From Catellatospora coxensis (GTDB lineage: Bacteria; Actinomycetota; Actinomycetes; Mycobacteriales; Micromonosporaceae), in assembly GCF_016862635.1 (NCBI RefSeq), contig NZ_BONI01000077.1:1-44870 (forward strand): a stretch of DNA of 44,870 bases. The letters run 5' to 3'. This document shows positions 1 through 7,308 of the stretch, one piece after another. Position 1 is the stretch's first letter. The number at the start of each line of letters is the position of its first letter. The position numbers were made by a program, and so were the translations under genes. Below the pieces are notes generated by a model. That model searched no databases. It was not told the DNA's origin and saw only the letters and a program-made list of their open reading frames with translations.

Positions 1-1134
1 CGACACCTTCAGGTTCGTGCCGGGGATGGTGTAGCCGCCCGCGACCGCGGACGAGTGCGCCCAGATGGCGTACGCGCCCTGCGCGCCGCCGCCGCCGGAC
101 TTGTCCTCACCCGCGTGCACCATGACCAGGTGGTCGATGACGCCGTCGGGCTCGTAGAAGTTGCCGTCGCCGTCCCGGTCGCCCTGGTCCTCGATGTCGT
201 AGTCGGCCCACGGGAAGTTCGGCTGGGCCGCGGCGAGCGCGTCCACCGCGTCCATGGCCATCTTCTGCGCGCCCAGCGGGTTGTCCGGGTGGCCGTTCAT
301 CGACTGGATGGCCGGCATCTGCCAGACGCCGTTCTCGTCCTGGAAGCAGCGCGTCGCGCCGTACCAGGCCTCCGAGTGCGGCAGCGTGATCCACGGGGTG
401 GCCTGGCCCTCGACGGTGTAGGCGCCCTTCGACATCTCCAGGTACATGTTGCGCATCGTGAGACCGGAGATGTCGATGCCCGGCTTGCCGTCCGGACCGG
501 TGAGGTCGGGGCGGACCCGCTCGGTGATGCCCGTCGAGGTGTAGAGCATCTTGTTGTAGTGGTCCTGGTTGAAGTCCTCCACCCACATGGAGTTGTTGTC
601 CGGGTGGGACAGCGTCGCCGGGTTGGGGATGGTGTTGTTCGTGGGACCGTTCTGGATGTTGCCGAGGCCGCAGGAGCGGTCGGCGTCGGTCGTGTTGGTC
701 ACCATGACGTTCGAGAAGTCGTCGTTGGCGGTGGTGCTGTACTCGACCAGCATCGTCAGCAGCCGGGCGACCTGGGTGGTCGGCGCCTGCTTGAGATTGC
801 GCGGGTTCTTGCCCGTCTTGATGGACTTCGCCTCGAGCTTGGCGAGCTGGTGCGCGGTGAGCGGGTTGCCGTTGGCGTGCTTGCGGTCGAAGGCGCGCGT
901 CTTGTCGGCCGCGCTGCCGTAGATGCCGTTGGCGCCCTTGGTCTCCTTGCCCGTGGTGTCCGGCTGGACGGCGGGCTCGGCGTAGTTGATGTAGAACTCG
1001 CTGGGGCTGATCACAGCCGGTGCGGCAACGGCATTCGCCGTTCCCGGGCCGTACAGCCCGACAGCGGCCAGTGCCAGCGCGGGGACCGCGGCGAATAGCC
1101 GGCGTCTCCTTCGCGCATGGATGGCGTGCTTCAT
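1..1134 (-). CDS. Immune inhibitor A-type M6 metalloprotease, N-terminal part (cut by window edge)
   Basis: The reading frame opens at ATG 1134 and runs off the left edge, so only the first 378 residues are seen. A good GAGG/GGAG ribosome site lies 5-12 nt upstream. The N-terminus MKHAIHARRRR followed by an Ala/Leu/Val stretch and an AVAAPA-like cleavage region is a typical Sec signal peptide of about 36 residues. The mature part has the M6 InhA features: a propeptide-like region, then WADYDIEDQGDRDGDG, GVIDHLVMVHAGEDKSGGGG and AIWAHSS, which in this family precede the HEYGH zinc motif. That motif must lie outside the window, so catalytic competence cannot be judged. By family, it is a secreted zinc endopeptidase acting on extracellular proteins. 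It is transcribed away from a 407-bp intergenic region with a palindrome at 1269-1286 and lies downstream of a TrmB/LuxR regulator that might control it (inference). Confidence 0.88.
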   Translation of the reverse strand, partial: MKHAIHARRRRRLFAAVPALALAAVGLYGPGTANAVAAPAVISPSEFYINYAEPAVQPDTTGKETKGANGIYGSAADKTRAFDRKHANGNPLTAHQLAKLEAKSIKTGKNPRNLKQAPTTQVARLLTMLVEYSTTANDDFSNVMVTNTTDADRSCGLGNIQNGPTNNTIPNPATLSHPDNNSMWVEDFNQDHYNKMLYTSTGITERVRPDLTGPDGKPGIDISGLTMRNMYLEMSKGAYTVEGQATPWITLPHSEAWYGATRCFQDENGVWQMPAIQSMNGHPDNPLGAQKMAMDAVDALAAAQPNFPWADYDIEDQGDRDGDGNFYEPDGVIDHLVMVHAGEDKSGGGGAQGAYAIWAHSSAVAGGYTIPGTNLKVS

Positions 1135-1268
1135 GGTCACTCCATTCCTCGGGGGTCTCCGCCGCGGGCGTAGGGCGCCGTAGCGGTAGCAGGTGGAGAC
1201 GAGAGGCATGGGAGCCTGCCCTCCCACGCCGACGCGGCTTCACGCGGCTGGTGGAGGTTGCGGCTCAC

Positions 1269-1286
1269 GTGAAGCAAGCACTTCAC
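1269..1286. promoter_or_regulatory. Palindrome upstream of the M6 protease, possible operator
   Basis: GTGAAG-N6-CTTCAC is a perfect inverted repeat with 6-bp arms and a 6-bp centre, about 135 nt upstream of the protease ATG. It lies in the only non-coding stretch available for control of that gene. The regulator is unknown; it differs from the CGATTGCA palindromes found at the LuxR genes. Confidence 0.35.
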
Positions 1287-1491
1287 AATCGCAAATGAAG
1301 GCACGGCCAGGCATGGCCCGGACATCGGAGGCCACCGTGGCAGGCGACGGCGGCGGTGCGACACGGGGCTGTCACGTGTCGACGCCAGGCATCGGCTGTT
1401 CGGATGATCCGGTACTGGTTCAGGGCGGTGCCGCGGTCGCCGCACGACGAAGCGGACGCGACACGAAGTAGCCGCCGCCGGGCGGCTCCGC

Positions 1492-1532
1492 GACGCCGCC
1501 CCGCGACCCGCTGGGCGGGGCGGGGCGGCGTC
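1492..1532 (-). terminator. Terminator hairpin after the six-cysteine secreted protein gene
   Basis: GACGCCGCCCCG (1492-1503) pairs perfectly with CGGGGCGGCGTC (1521-1532), a 12-bp GC stem about 10 nt beyond the stop at 1542. There is no long T-tract, as is common for actinobacterial terminators. Confidence 0.6.
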
Positions 1533-1541
1533 CGGGGTCGG

Positions 1542-2108
1542 TCAGGGAGTCGGGCAGATGATGCAGGTCGGCCCGCCGGGCGAACCGCCGGGGAAGACCA
1601 GCTGGGTGGTGGCGGGCATGGCGACCAGCGGTGAGTCGACGGGCAACGGGCCGACGACGCTGTGGTAGTCGGCCCCGCCGACGGTGGTCCAGCTCAGCTC
1701 GACGCAGGCCAGGCGGGTGGTCTCATTGGCGATCACGCACACCGCCCGCGCGCCCGGGTAGACGCGGATGGCCGACGAGTACGGGCGCACCGGCGTCAGC
1801 TCGCGCGGGAACGACCGGATCACGCCGTAGGCGCTGGCGCCGCTGTACGCCGCCAGCGCGAACACCTCGTTCTGCAGGGGCCCGCGGCAGGGCGCGATGG
1901 TGCCGACGAGCTCGACGAAGTGGTAGTCGAAGATCTCGTAGTACTGCTGTGTCCCGGTCCTGTCGATCGTGGCGGTCGTGCTGGTGCCCGCCGGGCAGGT
2001 GAGCCACCGGTACGTGACGTCCTTCAGCGGGTCCCCCGCCGCGGCGGGCGTGCCGGTGACGACGACGGCCAGCAGCGCCGCCGCCATGGTACGGATGATC
2101 CTGTTCAC
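1542..2108 (-). CDS. Small secreted six-cysteine protein of unknown function
   Basis: 188 residues beginning with GTG 2108. The start overlaps the upstream regulator's stop by 4 nt (GTGA), and a GGAG site sits within the end of that gene, so translation is probably coupled. Residues 1-24 (VNRIIRT, then MAAALLAVVVTGTPAAAG) form a clear signal peptide. The mature protein has six cysteines: one in the WLTCPAG segment, one in APCRG, two in the AVCVIANETTRLACVEL stretch, and a C-terminal CIIC pair. This suggests disulfide bonds outside the cell. I recognise no domain. Its place as the second gene of an operon with a LuxR-type regulator suggests it is an output or partner of that regulator. Function unknown. 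Confidence 0.8.
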   Translation of the reverse strand: MNRIIRTMAAALLAVVVTGTPAAAGDPLKDVTYRWLTCPAGTSTTATIDRTGTQQYYEIFDYHFVELVGTIAPCRGPLQNEVFALAAYSGASAYGVIRSFPRELTPVRPYSSAIRVYPGARAVCVIANETTRLACVELSWTTVGGADYHSVVGPLPVDSPLVAMPATTQLVFPGGSPGGPTCIICPTP

Positions 2109-3175
2109 GGATGTTGCTCCTCGTCGATCTCGTGCGTTGTGGCCTTCGCGGTGGACGCCTGCCGCGCTGCTTCGGCACCGAGCCGCAGGCCCAGCTGGAA
2201 CCTGTTTGTCACGTCGTATTCGTCCATCAGCGTGGCCATGGTGTAGGCGATGGTGCGCTGGCTGATATCGAGCTTCTTGGCGATGGCCGCGTCGGTGTGG
2301 CCCCTCGCCAGTAGCACCAGGATCGTTCTCTCCCGTGCGCCCAACCGCATCGGCGGTGTCCAGTCCCGGCCCGGCTCCGTGGCCCGGTCCCACTGCCGCA
2401 GGAACAGGGCCAGCAGTTCGGCCACCACGTCCGGCGCGGTGATCTCCCACATTCCGCGGGTGCGGTCCGAAGGGTCCCGCGGCACCAGCGCCGTGGTGCG
2501 GTCGAACATGATGAGCTTGCCCGGCACCTCCGACAGCTCCCGGTAGTTCAGGCCGTTGAAGCGCAGTTCCTCGTCGTGCCCCTCCGACTCGTCCTCCGCG
2601 GAAGCGGGCACGCCCAGGCTGAGGACCGTCACGCCCCGGTCGAGCAGCCGGCGCTCGGCCGGCGCCACCGCCTTGAGCGACGCGGCGGAGAAGGCGGGCT
2701 CCGGGTTCATCGCGATGTGCTCGTGACGTTCCGCGGCCGTCAGCTCGATGAGCCGTTCCACGGTCCGGGCCAGCCCGTGCAGCGGCCGGGCGCTGGTCGG
2801 GGACAGCCGGCCGGGATCGCCGACGATGTCGGGGTAGGTCATCCGGGCCTGCCGGTTGCGCGCCTGGTGCCTGGCGAGCGCCGCCCGGTGGTGGCGGTCG
2901 CGGAGCAGGGCGAGCACCTGGGCGGGTGCGCGGCCGGCCCAGACACGGTCGTTCTCGGTGGGCGGCGTGCCCAGCGTCTCGTGCGCCGGAACGGCCGCGC
3001 CGACCTCGGTCAGTTCGTCCAGGGCGGTCCGCACGAGCCGTGCCCTCATGTCGAGGGACCGGCTGAGGTGGGTCACGGACCAGGGCCCGAAGGTGAGGAG
3101 AGTGCGGTAGACGAGGTCCGCCTGCGGGGAGACTCCCCACTTCGTCAGTGCGGGCACGATCTGTGCGTGCAGCAT
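2105..3175 (-). CDS. TrmB-like / LuxR-type HTH transcriptional regulator
   Basis: About 356 residues. ATG 3175 is preferred over GTG 3178 because GGGGGAG (3182-3188) then sits 6 nt upstream. The N-terminal 90 residues (SPQADLVYRTLLTFGPWSVTHLS..., VRTALDELTEVGAAV) look like a TrmB-type winged helix. A central phospholipase D-like sensor region follows (NYRELSEVPGKLIMFDRTTALVPRDP). The C-terminus is a LuxR/GerE helix-turn-helix (RERTILVLLARGHTDAAIAKKL, then DISQRTIAYTMATLMDEY). This architecture is common in large actinobacterial genomes and the ligand is usually unknown. It heads an operon with the secreted six-cysteine gene (4-nt overlap). Its promoter carries a perfect CGATTGCA palindrome just upstream of the -35 position (3271-3292), repeated at the decayed paralogue next door. 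That suggests positive autoregulation (inference). Confidence 0.85.
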   Translation of the reverse strand: MLHAQIVPALTKWGVSPQADLVYRTLLTFGPWSVTHLSRSLDMRARLVRTALDELTEVGAAVPAHETLGTPPTENDRVWAGRAPAQVLALLRDRHHRAALARHQARNRQARMTYPDIVGDPGRLSPTSARPLHGLARTVERLIELTAAERHEHIAMNPEPAFSAASLKAVAPAERRLLDRGVTVLSLGVPASAEDESEGHDEELRFNGLNYRELSEVPGKLIMFDRTTALVPRDPSDRTRGMWEITAPDVVAELLALFLRQWDRATEPGRDWTPPMRLGARERTILVLLARGHTDAAIAKKLDISQRTIAYTMATLMDEYDVTNRFQLGLRLGAEAARQASTAKATTHEIDEEQHP

Positions 3176-3229
3176 CACGGTCTCCCCCGGCCGGACCTGC
3201 CGAGCGGATGATTCCGTTCGGACACCAGC

Positions 3230-3292
3230 AACCTAGACACCGGGATCCACCTACGACAGCACCGCCCGCCCGATTGCATGTTTCTGCAATCG
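3230..3292 (-). promoter_or_regulatory. Promoter/operator module 1 for the TrmB/LuxR regulator
   Basis: On the minus strand a TAGGTT -10 element (3230-3235) lies 35 nt downstream of the perfect palindrome CGATTGCA-N6-TGCAATCG (3271-3292). The palindrome would sit at roughly -48 to -69, just upstream of the -35 box, where activators usually bind. The same elements with identical spacing recur at 3734-3796. Confidence 0.65.
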
Positions 3293-3319
3293 GCGTTATC
3301 GATCATGGACCAGGGAGGC

Positions 3320-3629
3320 CTAATCGGATTCGTTCAGGTCCGGCTCCTCGGTGTCGGGATGTGTCGGGGTCTCGGCGCCCACCCGTAGCCCGAGCTGGAA
3401 ACGGGTCGAGACGCCGTACCTCTCCATGAGCGAGGAGAGGGTGTAGGCGATCGTCCGGACGCTGAGGTCGAGTTCCGCCGCGATGGCGGCGTCGGTGTAG
3501 CCCTCGGCCAGCAACGTCATGATCGTGCGCTCACGCGGTGTCAGGTTCATTCGGTGGTGTCCTATCACGGCCCCGGTCGTCGGCGATGTACCAGCGCGGC
3601 GGGAAGAGGGCCGTGAGCCCGGCCCGATC
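3320..3629 (-). pseudogene. Decayed paralogue of the TrmB/LuxR regulator (frameshift plus lost N-terminus)
   Basis: From ATG 3550 to 3320 the frame encodes a 76-residue LuxR-type HTH (LTPRERTIMTLLAEGYTDAA, then RTIAYTLSSLMERYGVSTRF) closely matching the end of the intact regulator. Upstream, in a different frame (3629-3552), the sequence reads LTALFPPRWYIADDRGR, then DRTPP. This aligns without gaps to LLALFLRQWDRATEPGR, then DWTPP of the intact copy, 12 of 22 identical. Dropping the single A at 3551 joins the two frames exactly as in the intact gene. The promoter/operator and a GGGGAG ribosome site survive upstream (near 3680), but only about 50 nt separate that site from C-terminal sequence, so most of the N-terminal and central coding region has been deleted. 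A functional 76-residue DNA-binding peptide from ATG 3550 (AGGA 11 nt upstream) cannot be excluded. Confidence 0.75.
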
Positions 3630-3733
3630 GATCCTGCTCCGGCGGGCATGCCGAAGCCAGGGCCGGTGACCGGTGCGCAGGTCTCCCCGTGGCGGCTGCT
3701 CCGGCCCGGGGCGGCGCCCGGCCGGACATGAGA

Positions 3734-3796
3734 AACCTAGTCATCTCGTACGGCCCGGAACAGTGCTTGGGCTGCGATTGCACCTTTCTGCAATCG
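3734..3796 (-). promoter_or_regulatory. Promoter/operator module 2 for the decayed regulator
   Basis: A TAGGTT -10 (3734-3739, minus strand) lies exactly 35 nt from a second perfect CGATTGCA-N6-TGCAATCG palindrome (3775-3796). Spacing and arms are identical to module 1; only the loop differs (CCTTTC against TGTTTC). Conservation of the element beside a broken gene points to a recent duplication or to continuing function. Confidence 0.6.
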
Positions 3797-3878
3797 GCAA
3801 TGAAGATCTTGGACGGTTCCGTTGCGCCCCTTAGGTTCTGTGACAGGAGGCCCCTCGCCGGGGCCGACACTCCGGGCT

Positions 3879-3908
3879 CGGCCGGTCGGCGGTGACACCG
3901 ACCGGCCG
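3879..3908. repeat. 11-bp inverted repeat, possible terminator
   Basis: CGGCCGGTCGG (3879-3889) and CCGACCGGCCG (3898-3908) are perfect arms around an 8-nt loop. It lies beyond the main acs terminator and upstream of module 2. It may be a secondary terminator or a protein site; no T-tract is present. Confidence 0.4.
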
Positions 3909-3982
3909 TCCTGCCCGCGGGTCGCCGCGTACGTGCGTGCTCGCAGCCGCGAGCACGGGGGACCACGTCCCGGCGACAGCGA

Positions 3983-4014
3983 AAGGGGCGACCGCCGCAC
4001 GGCGGTCGCCCCTT
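3983..4014 (-). terminator. acs terminator
   Basis: A perfect 15-bp stem: AAGGGGCGACCGCCG (3983-3997) pairs with 4000-4014, with a 2-nt centre, 14 nt past the acs stop. On the acs strand the left arm ends in TT. Confidence 0.75.
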
Positions 4015-4028
4015 CGGCGGTGGAGCGG

Positions 4029-5981
4029 TCAGTCCTCGTCGGACTTGCTCGACTGCATACCCGCGGAGATCAGGTTCATCACCGCGGAGTCCTGCAGCGT
4101 GGTGACGTCACCGAGCGAGCGGTTCTCCGCCACGTCGCGCAGCAGCCGCCGCATGATCTTCCCGGAGCGGGTCTTCGGCAGCTCGGTCACCAGCATGATC
4201 TGGCGCGGCTTGCAGATCGGGCCCAGCGTCTTGGAGACATGCTCGCGCAGCTCCGCCACGCCGACCTCGGCTCCGCCCTTGAGGATCACGAAGGCGACGA
4301 TGGCCTGGCCGGTGGTCGGGTCGGTGGCGCCGACGACCGCCGCCTCCGCCACCGCCGGGTGGGCGACCAGCGCCGACTCGACCTCGGTGGTGGAGATGTT
4401 GTGGCCGGACACCAGCATCACGTCGTCGACCCGGCCGAGCAGCCAGATCGCCCCGTCCTCGTCCCGCTTCGCGCCGTCGCCGGCGAAGTAGAAGCCCTGC
4501 TCGGCGAAGCGCGACCAGTACGTCTCCAGGAAGCGCTTGTCATCGCCCCAGATGGTGCGCAGCATCGACGGCCACGGGCCGGTCAGCGCCAGGTAACCGC
4601 CGCCGCCGTTGCCCACGATCGAGCCGTCGTCCGCGACGACCTCGGCCTTGATGCCCGGCAGCGGGCCCATCGCCGAGCCCGGCTTGCAGTCGGTCACGCC
4701 CGGCAGCGGCGAGATCATGATCGCGCCGGTCTCGGTCTGCCACCAGGTGTCCACCACGGGGCACCGGTTGCCGCCGATGTGCTCGCGGTACCACATCCAC
4801 GCCTCGGGGTTGATCGGCTCGCCGACCGAGCCGAGGATGCGCAGCGAGCTGAGGTCGAACTGGGCCGGGATGTCGTCGCCCCACTTGGCGAACGTGCGGA
4901 TCGCGGTCGGCGCGGTGTAGAGGATCGTGACGCGGTACTTCTCCACGATCTCCCAGAACCGGCCGCGGTGCGGGGTGTCCGGGGTGCCCTCGTACATGAC
5001 CTGGGTGGCGCCGTTGGAGAGCGGGCCGTACACGATGTAGCTGTGCCCGGTGACCCAGCCGATGTCGGCGGTGCACCAGTAGACGTCGGTCTCCGGCTTC
5101 AGGTCGAACACCGCGTGGTGGGTGTACGAGGCCTGGGTCAGGTATCCGCCGGTGGTGTGCAGGATGCCCTTCGGCTTCGCCGTGGTGCCCGAGGTGTACA
5201 GGATGAACAGCGGGTGCTCGGCGTCGAACGGCTGCGCCTCGTGCTCCGGGCTGGCGTTGCCGACGGCGTCGTGCCACCACACGTCACGGCTGTCGTCCCA
5301 GGCGACGTCCTGCCCGGTCCGGCGGACCACCAGGACCTTCTCCACGGTCGGGCACTCGGCCACGGACTCGTCGACGGTGGGCTTGAGCGCGCTCGGCGCG
5401 CCCCGGCGGTAGCCGCCGTCGGCGGTGATGACGACCTTGGCGCTGGCGTCCTGGATCCGGCCGCCCAGCGCGTCCTTGCTGAAGCCGCCGAACACCACCG
5501 AGTGTGTCGCGCCGATACGGGCGCAGGCCAGCATCGCGACCGCCGCCTCGGGGATCATCGGCAGGTAGATCGCGACCCGGTCACCGGCGTCCACCCCGAG
5601 GTCGGTGAGCGCGTTGGCCGCGCGGCACACCTCGGCGTGCAGGTCGGCGTACGTGATGGTGCGGGTGTCGCCCGGCTCGCCCTCCCAGTGGATGGCGACC
5701 CGGTCGCCCAGCCCGTTGGCCAGGTGCCGGTCCAGGCAGTTGTACGCGATGTTGAGCTGACCGCCGACGAACCACTTCGCGAACGGCGGGTTGGACCAGT
5801 CCAGTACCTCGTCCCACGGCCGGGCCCAGTCCAGCCGCTTGGCCTGGGTCTCCCAGAACGCCAGCCGGTCGGCGTCGGCCTGCGCGTAAGCCTCGGCGGT
5901 GACGTTCGCGTGCGCGGCGATCTCCGCCGGCGGGGGGAACCGGCGCGACTCGTGCAGCAGGTTTTCGAGGGTCTCGCTCAC
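4029..5981 (-). CDS. acs: Acetyl-CoA synthetase (AMP-forming)
   Basis: 650 residues, the usual length. It activates acetate to acetyl-AMP and then acetyl-CoA with ATP and CoA, in the cytoplasm. The N-terminal ACAS region ([20 protein letters not shown]) is followed by the AMP-binding P-loop [21 protein letters not shown] near residue 260, then [31 protein letters not shown], and the [14 protein letters not shown] / [16 protein letters not shown] hinge. The C-terminal [15 protein letters not shown] contains the catalytic lysine that is reversibly acetylated in this family. The start is GTG 5981 with GGGAGG (5990-5995) 8 nt upstream. It is divergent from the Fic-like gene at 6125, with about 140 bp shared between their promoters, and ends at a strong hairpin. 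No unusual residues. Confidence 0.98.
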   Translation of the reverse strand: MSETLENLLHESRRFPPPAEIAAHANVTAEAYAQADADRLAFWETQAKRLDWARPWDEVLDWSNPPFAKWFVGGQLNIAYNCLDRHLANGLGDRVAIHWEGEPGDTRTITYADLHAEVCRAANALTDLGVDAGDRVAIYLPMIPEAAVAMLACARIGATHSVVFGGFSKDALGGRIQDASAKVVITADGGYRRGAPSALKPTVDESVAECPTVEKVLVVRRTGQDVAWDDSRDVWWHDAVGNASPEHEAQPFDAEHPLFILYTSGTTAKPKGILHTTGGYLTQASYTHHAVFDLKPETDVYWCTADIGWVTGHSYIVYGPLSNGATQVMYEGTPDTPHRGRFWEIVEKYRVTILYTAPTAIRTFAKWGDDIPAQFDLSSLRILGSVGEPINPEAWMWYREHIGGNRCPVVDTWWQTETGAIMISPLPGVTDCKPGSAMGPLPGIKAEVVADDGSIVGNGGGGYLALTGPWPSMLRTIWGDDKRFLETYWSRFAEQGFYFAGDGAKRDEDGAIWLLGRVDDVMLVSGHNISTTEVESALVAHPAVAEAAVVGATDPTTGQAIVAFVILKGGAEVGVAELREHVSKTLGPICKPRQIMLVTELPKTRSGKIMRRLLRDVAENRSLGDVTTLQDSAVMNLISAGMQSSKSDED

Positions 5982-6112
5982 TACAGCGCCTCCCTAGGGG
6001 TGATGGTCATGCCATGTGACCTGGGTCTCCGGGTGATGTTACGGCCCGATGACCGACCTTTACAGTAAGGGTCCCTAACTATTTTGCCCGGCTGCTCCCC
6101 GCCGGGCTTCGT

Positions 6113-6118
6113 TACGCT
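6113..6118 (+). promoter_or_regulatory. -10 element of a leaderless promoter (Fic-like gene)
   Basis: TACGCT fits TANNNT and ends 6 nt before the GTG at 6125. No Shine-Dalgarno sequence precedes that GTG, so transcription and translation probably start at the same base. Confidence 0.55.
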
Positions 6119-6124
6119 CTGGCT

Positions 6125-6865
6125 GTGACTATGGATCCGCTGGCACCGCTGTTGAAACTGGCCGACGTCGAATCTGCGGTGAATGGCGCACGCGCTGCGG
6201 TGGACGGTGCGTACAAACACCGTGCCTTGCGGCGGCAGGGTGGCGTGGTGGCCGCGGAGATCAGCCTGCGCTGCGCGGTGGCCAGCGCCGCGCTGGAGGG
6301 CCACCGGTACGAGCTGAGCGACGTGCGCGGCGGCACCGTGCTGGACGCGGTGCTGCAGGGGGCGCTGCGCGTCGCCGAGGCGCTGCCCGGCCTGCACCAG
6401 CACTGGCACACCTCGCCCCGGCAGGTGCTGGCGAAACTGCACCTGCTGGCCGGGACCGGTGTGCTGCCCGACGCCACGCTGGGCAGACCTGCGGCGGACA
6501 GCGCCGCCCGGCTGGACACCCTGCTGGAGATCGTGTCCGCTCAGGCGGGCAACCCGCTGATCCGCGCGGCCGTGGTGCACGGCGAGCTGCTGGCAATCGA
6601 GGCGTTCCCCGGCGTGAACGGGATCGTGGCTCGGGCAGCGGCCCGGCTCACCCTGGTCGGCAGCGGCTTCGACCCGCGCGGTCTGGTCGCGGTGGAACTG
6701 GCCCACCTGGCCCGAGAACCCGAGTACATCGGCGCCGCCGGGGCCTTCGCCACCGGCACCCCGGACGGCCTGCGCTCCTGGCTGCGCCACTACGCCACCG
6801 CGGTCGAGCAGGGCTGCGCCGAGATCGCCGTCGTCGGCGACGCCGTACTGGCCGCAGTGGGCTGA
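6125..6865 (+). CDS. Fic-fold protein with degenerate active-site motif
   Basis: 246 residues, cytoplasmic, no signal or membrane segment. The C-terminal half reads HGELLAIEAFPGVNGIVARA, then AARLTLVGSGFDP, which lines up with the Fic family core (H..L.AIHPF.DGNGR.AR...L.L...G). At the motif HxFx(D/E)GNGRxxR the catalytic His is Glu (IEAF), the metal-binding acidic residue is Gly, and the GNGR loop is VNGI. Canonical AMP transfer therefore looks impossible; a binding or regulatory role is more likely (inference). A gene of this kind next to acs and the HAD-IB gene appears to be conserved in Actinobacteria. Start GTG 6125 appears leaderless; ATG 6131 is the alternative. Some databases call relatives oxidoreductases, which nothing here supports. 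Confidence 0.7.
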   Translation: MTMDPLAPLLKLADVESAVNGARAAVDGAYKHRALRRQGGVVAAEISLRCAVASAALEGHRYELSDVRGGTVLDAVLQGALRVAEALPGLHQHWHTSPRQVLAKLHLLAGTGVLPDATLGRPAADSAARLDTLLEIVSAQAGNPLIRAAVVHGELLAIEAFPGVNGIVARAAARLTLVGSGFDPRGLVAVELAHLAREPEYIGAAGAFATGTPDGLRSWLRHYATAVEQGCAEIAVVGDAVLAAVG

Positions 6866-7308
6866 CCGCGACGATCAAGGGCAGCGACCACAACTGCCTT
6901 CGGCCGCCGACCGCACCTGCCAGGAGCGGAAGTCCGCGCAGCGGACGAGCGACCGGCAGGTAAGGGAGGCTTCCGAGGCCGAACGCCGCGCCCGCGGAGG
7001 CGGGCGCCAACACTATGGATGGCGCCGCACTGTTCGCGGCGCCATCGCGCACGTCCCACCGGGTTACCAGGCGTGCACCTCTTAGCAACCGCCCTCAGTG
7101 GACCCGAAGATCACACCGGGACTTTGCCTTCACGACGGCTAGATCGCGCGTGGGTGCCCGGAGGCCGTGCCCGAAAGCCGGCTTCTGCCAGCTACTTCCA
7201 GCTGGAGAATGCTTCCGTAACCACTTTTCTACGCCCGTTCGGCGGTGATGGCCAGGCTTCGGGCGCAATGTGTGACAGGTGGGGCTGTTGTGGCAGCCAA
7301 ATCACCCG
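6866..7308. other. Intergenic region between convergent genes
   Basis: 443 bp between two genes that end facing each other. I find no credible coding frame. The left part has a strong hairpin (7018-7046). The rest (about 7050-7300) has scattered short inverted repeats, such as CCAGCT-N6-AGCTGG near 7189, but matches no riboswitch consensus I know on either strand. Confidence 0.5.
7018..7046 (+). terminator. Hairpin, likely terminator between convergent genes
   Basis: GATGGCGCCGC (7018-7028) and GCGGCGCCATC (7036-7046) are perfect 11-bp arms around a 7-nt loop. It lies about 150 nt past the Fic-like gene and could stop transcription from either side; no T-tract. Confidence 0.5.

Larger units (their letters stand above)
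1135..1541. other. Intergenic region between the M6 protease and the six-cysteine protein gene
   Basis: 407 bp with no convincing gene; the ORFs here are shadows. It holds the terminator hairpin of the gene ending at 1542 and, about 135 nt upstream of the protease start, an 18-bp palindrome (1269-1286). It should contain the protease promoter, but no clear -10/-35 pair stands out. Confidence 0.6.
3630..4028. other. Intergenic region between the decayed regulator and acs
   Basis: 399 bp without an intact gene. From left to right it holds the remnant ribosome site of the decayed regulator, promoter/operator module 2 (3734-3796), an 11-bp hairpin (3879-3908) and the strong acs terminator (3983-4014). 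Confidence 0.6.

Noticed and set aside
7047..7300. Riboswitch between the Fic-like and HAD genes
   Set aside because: Both flanking genes end into this region, so a leader would serve no gene, and I could not match cobalamin, ydaO or other consensus cores on either strand.
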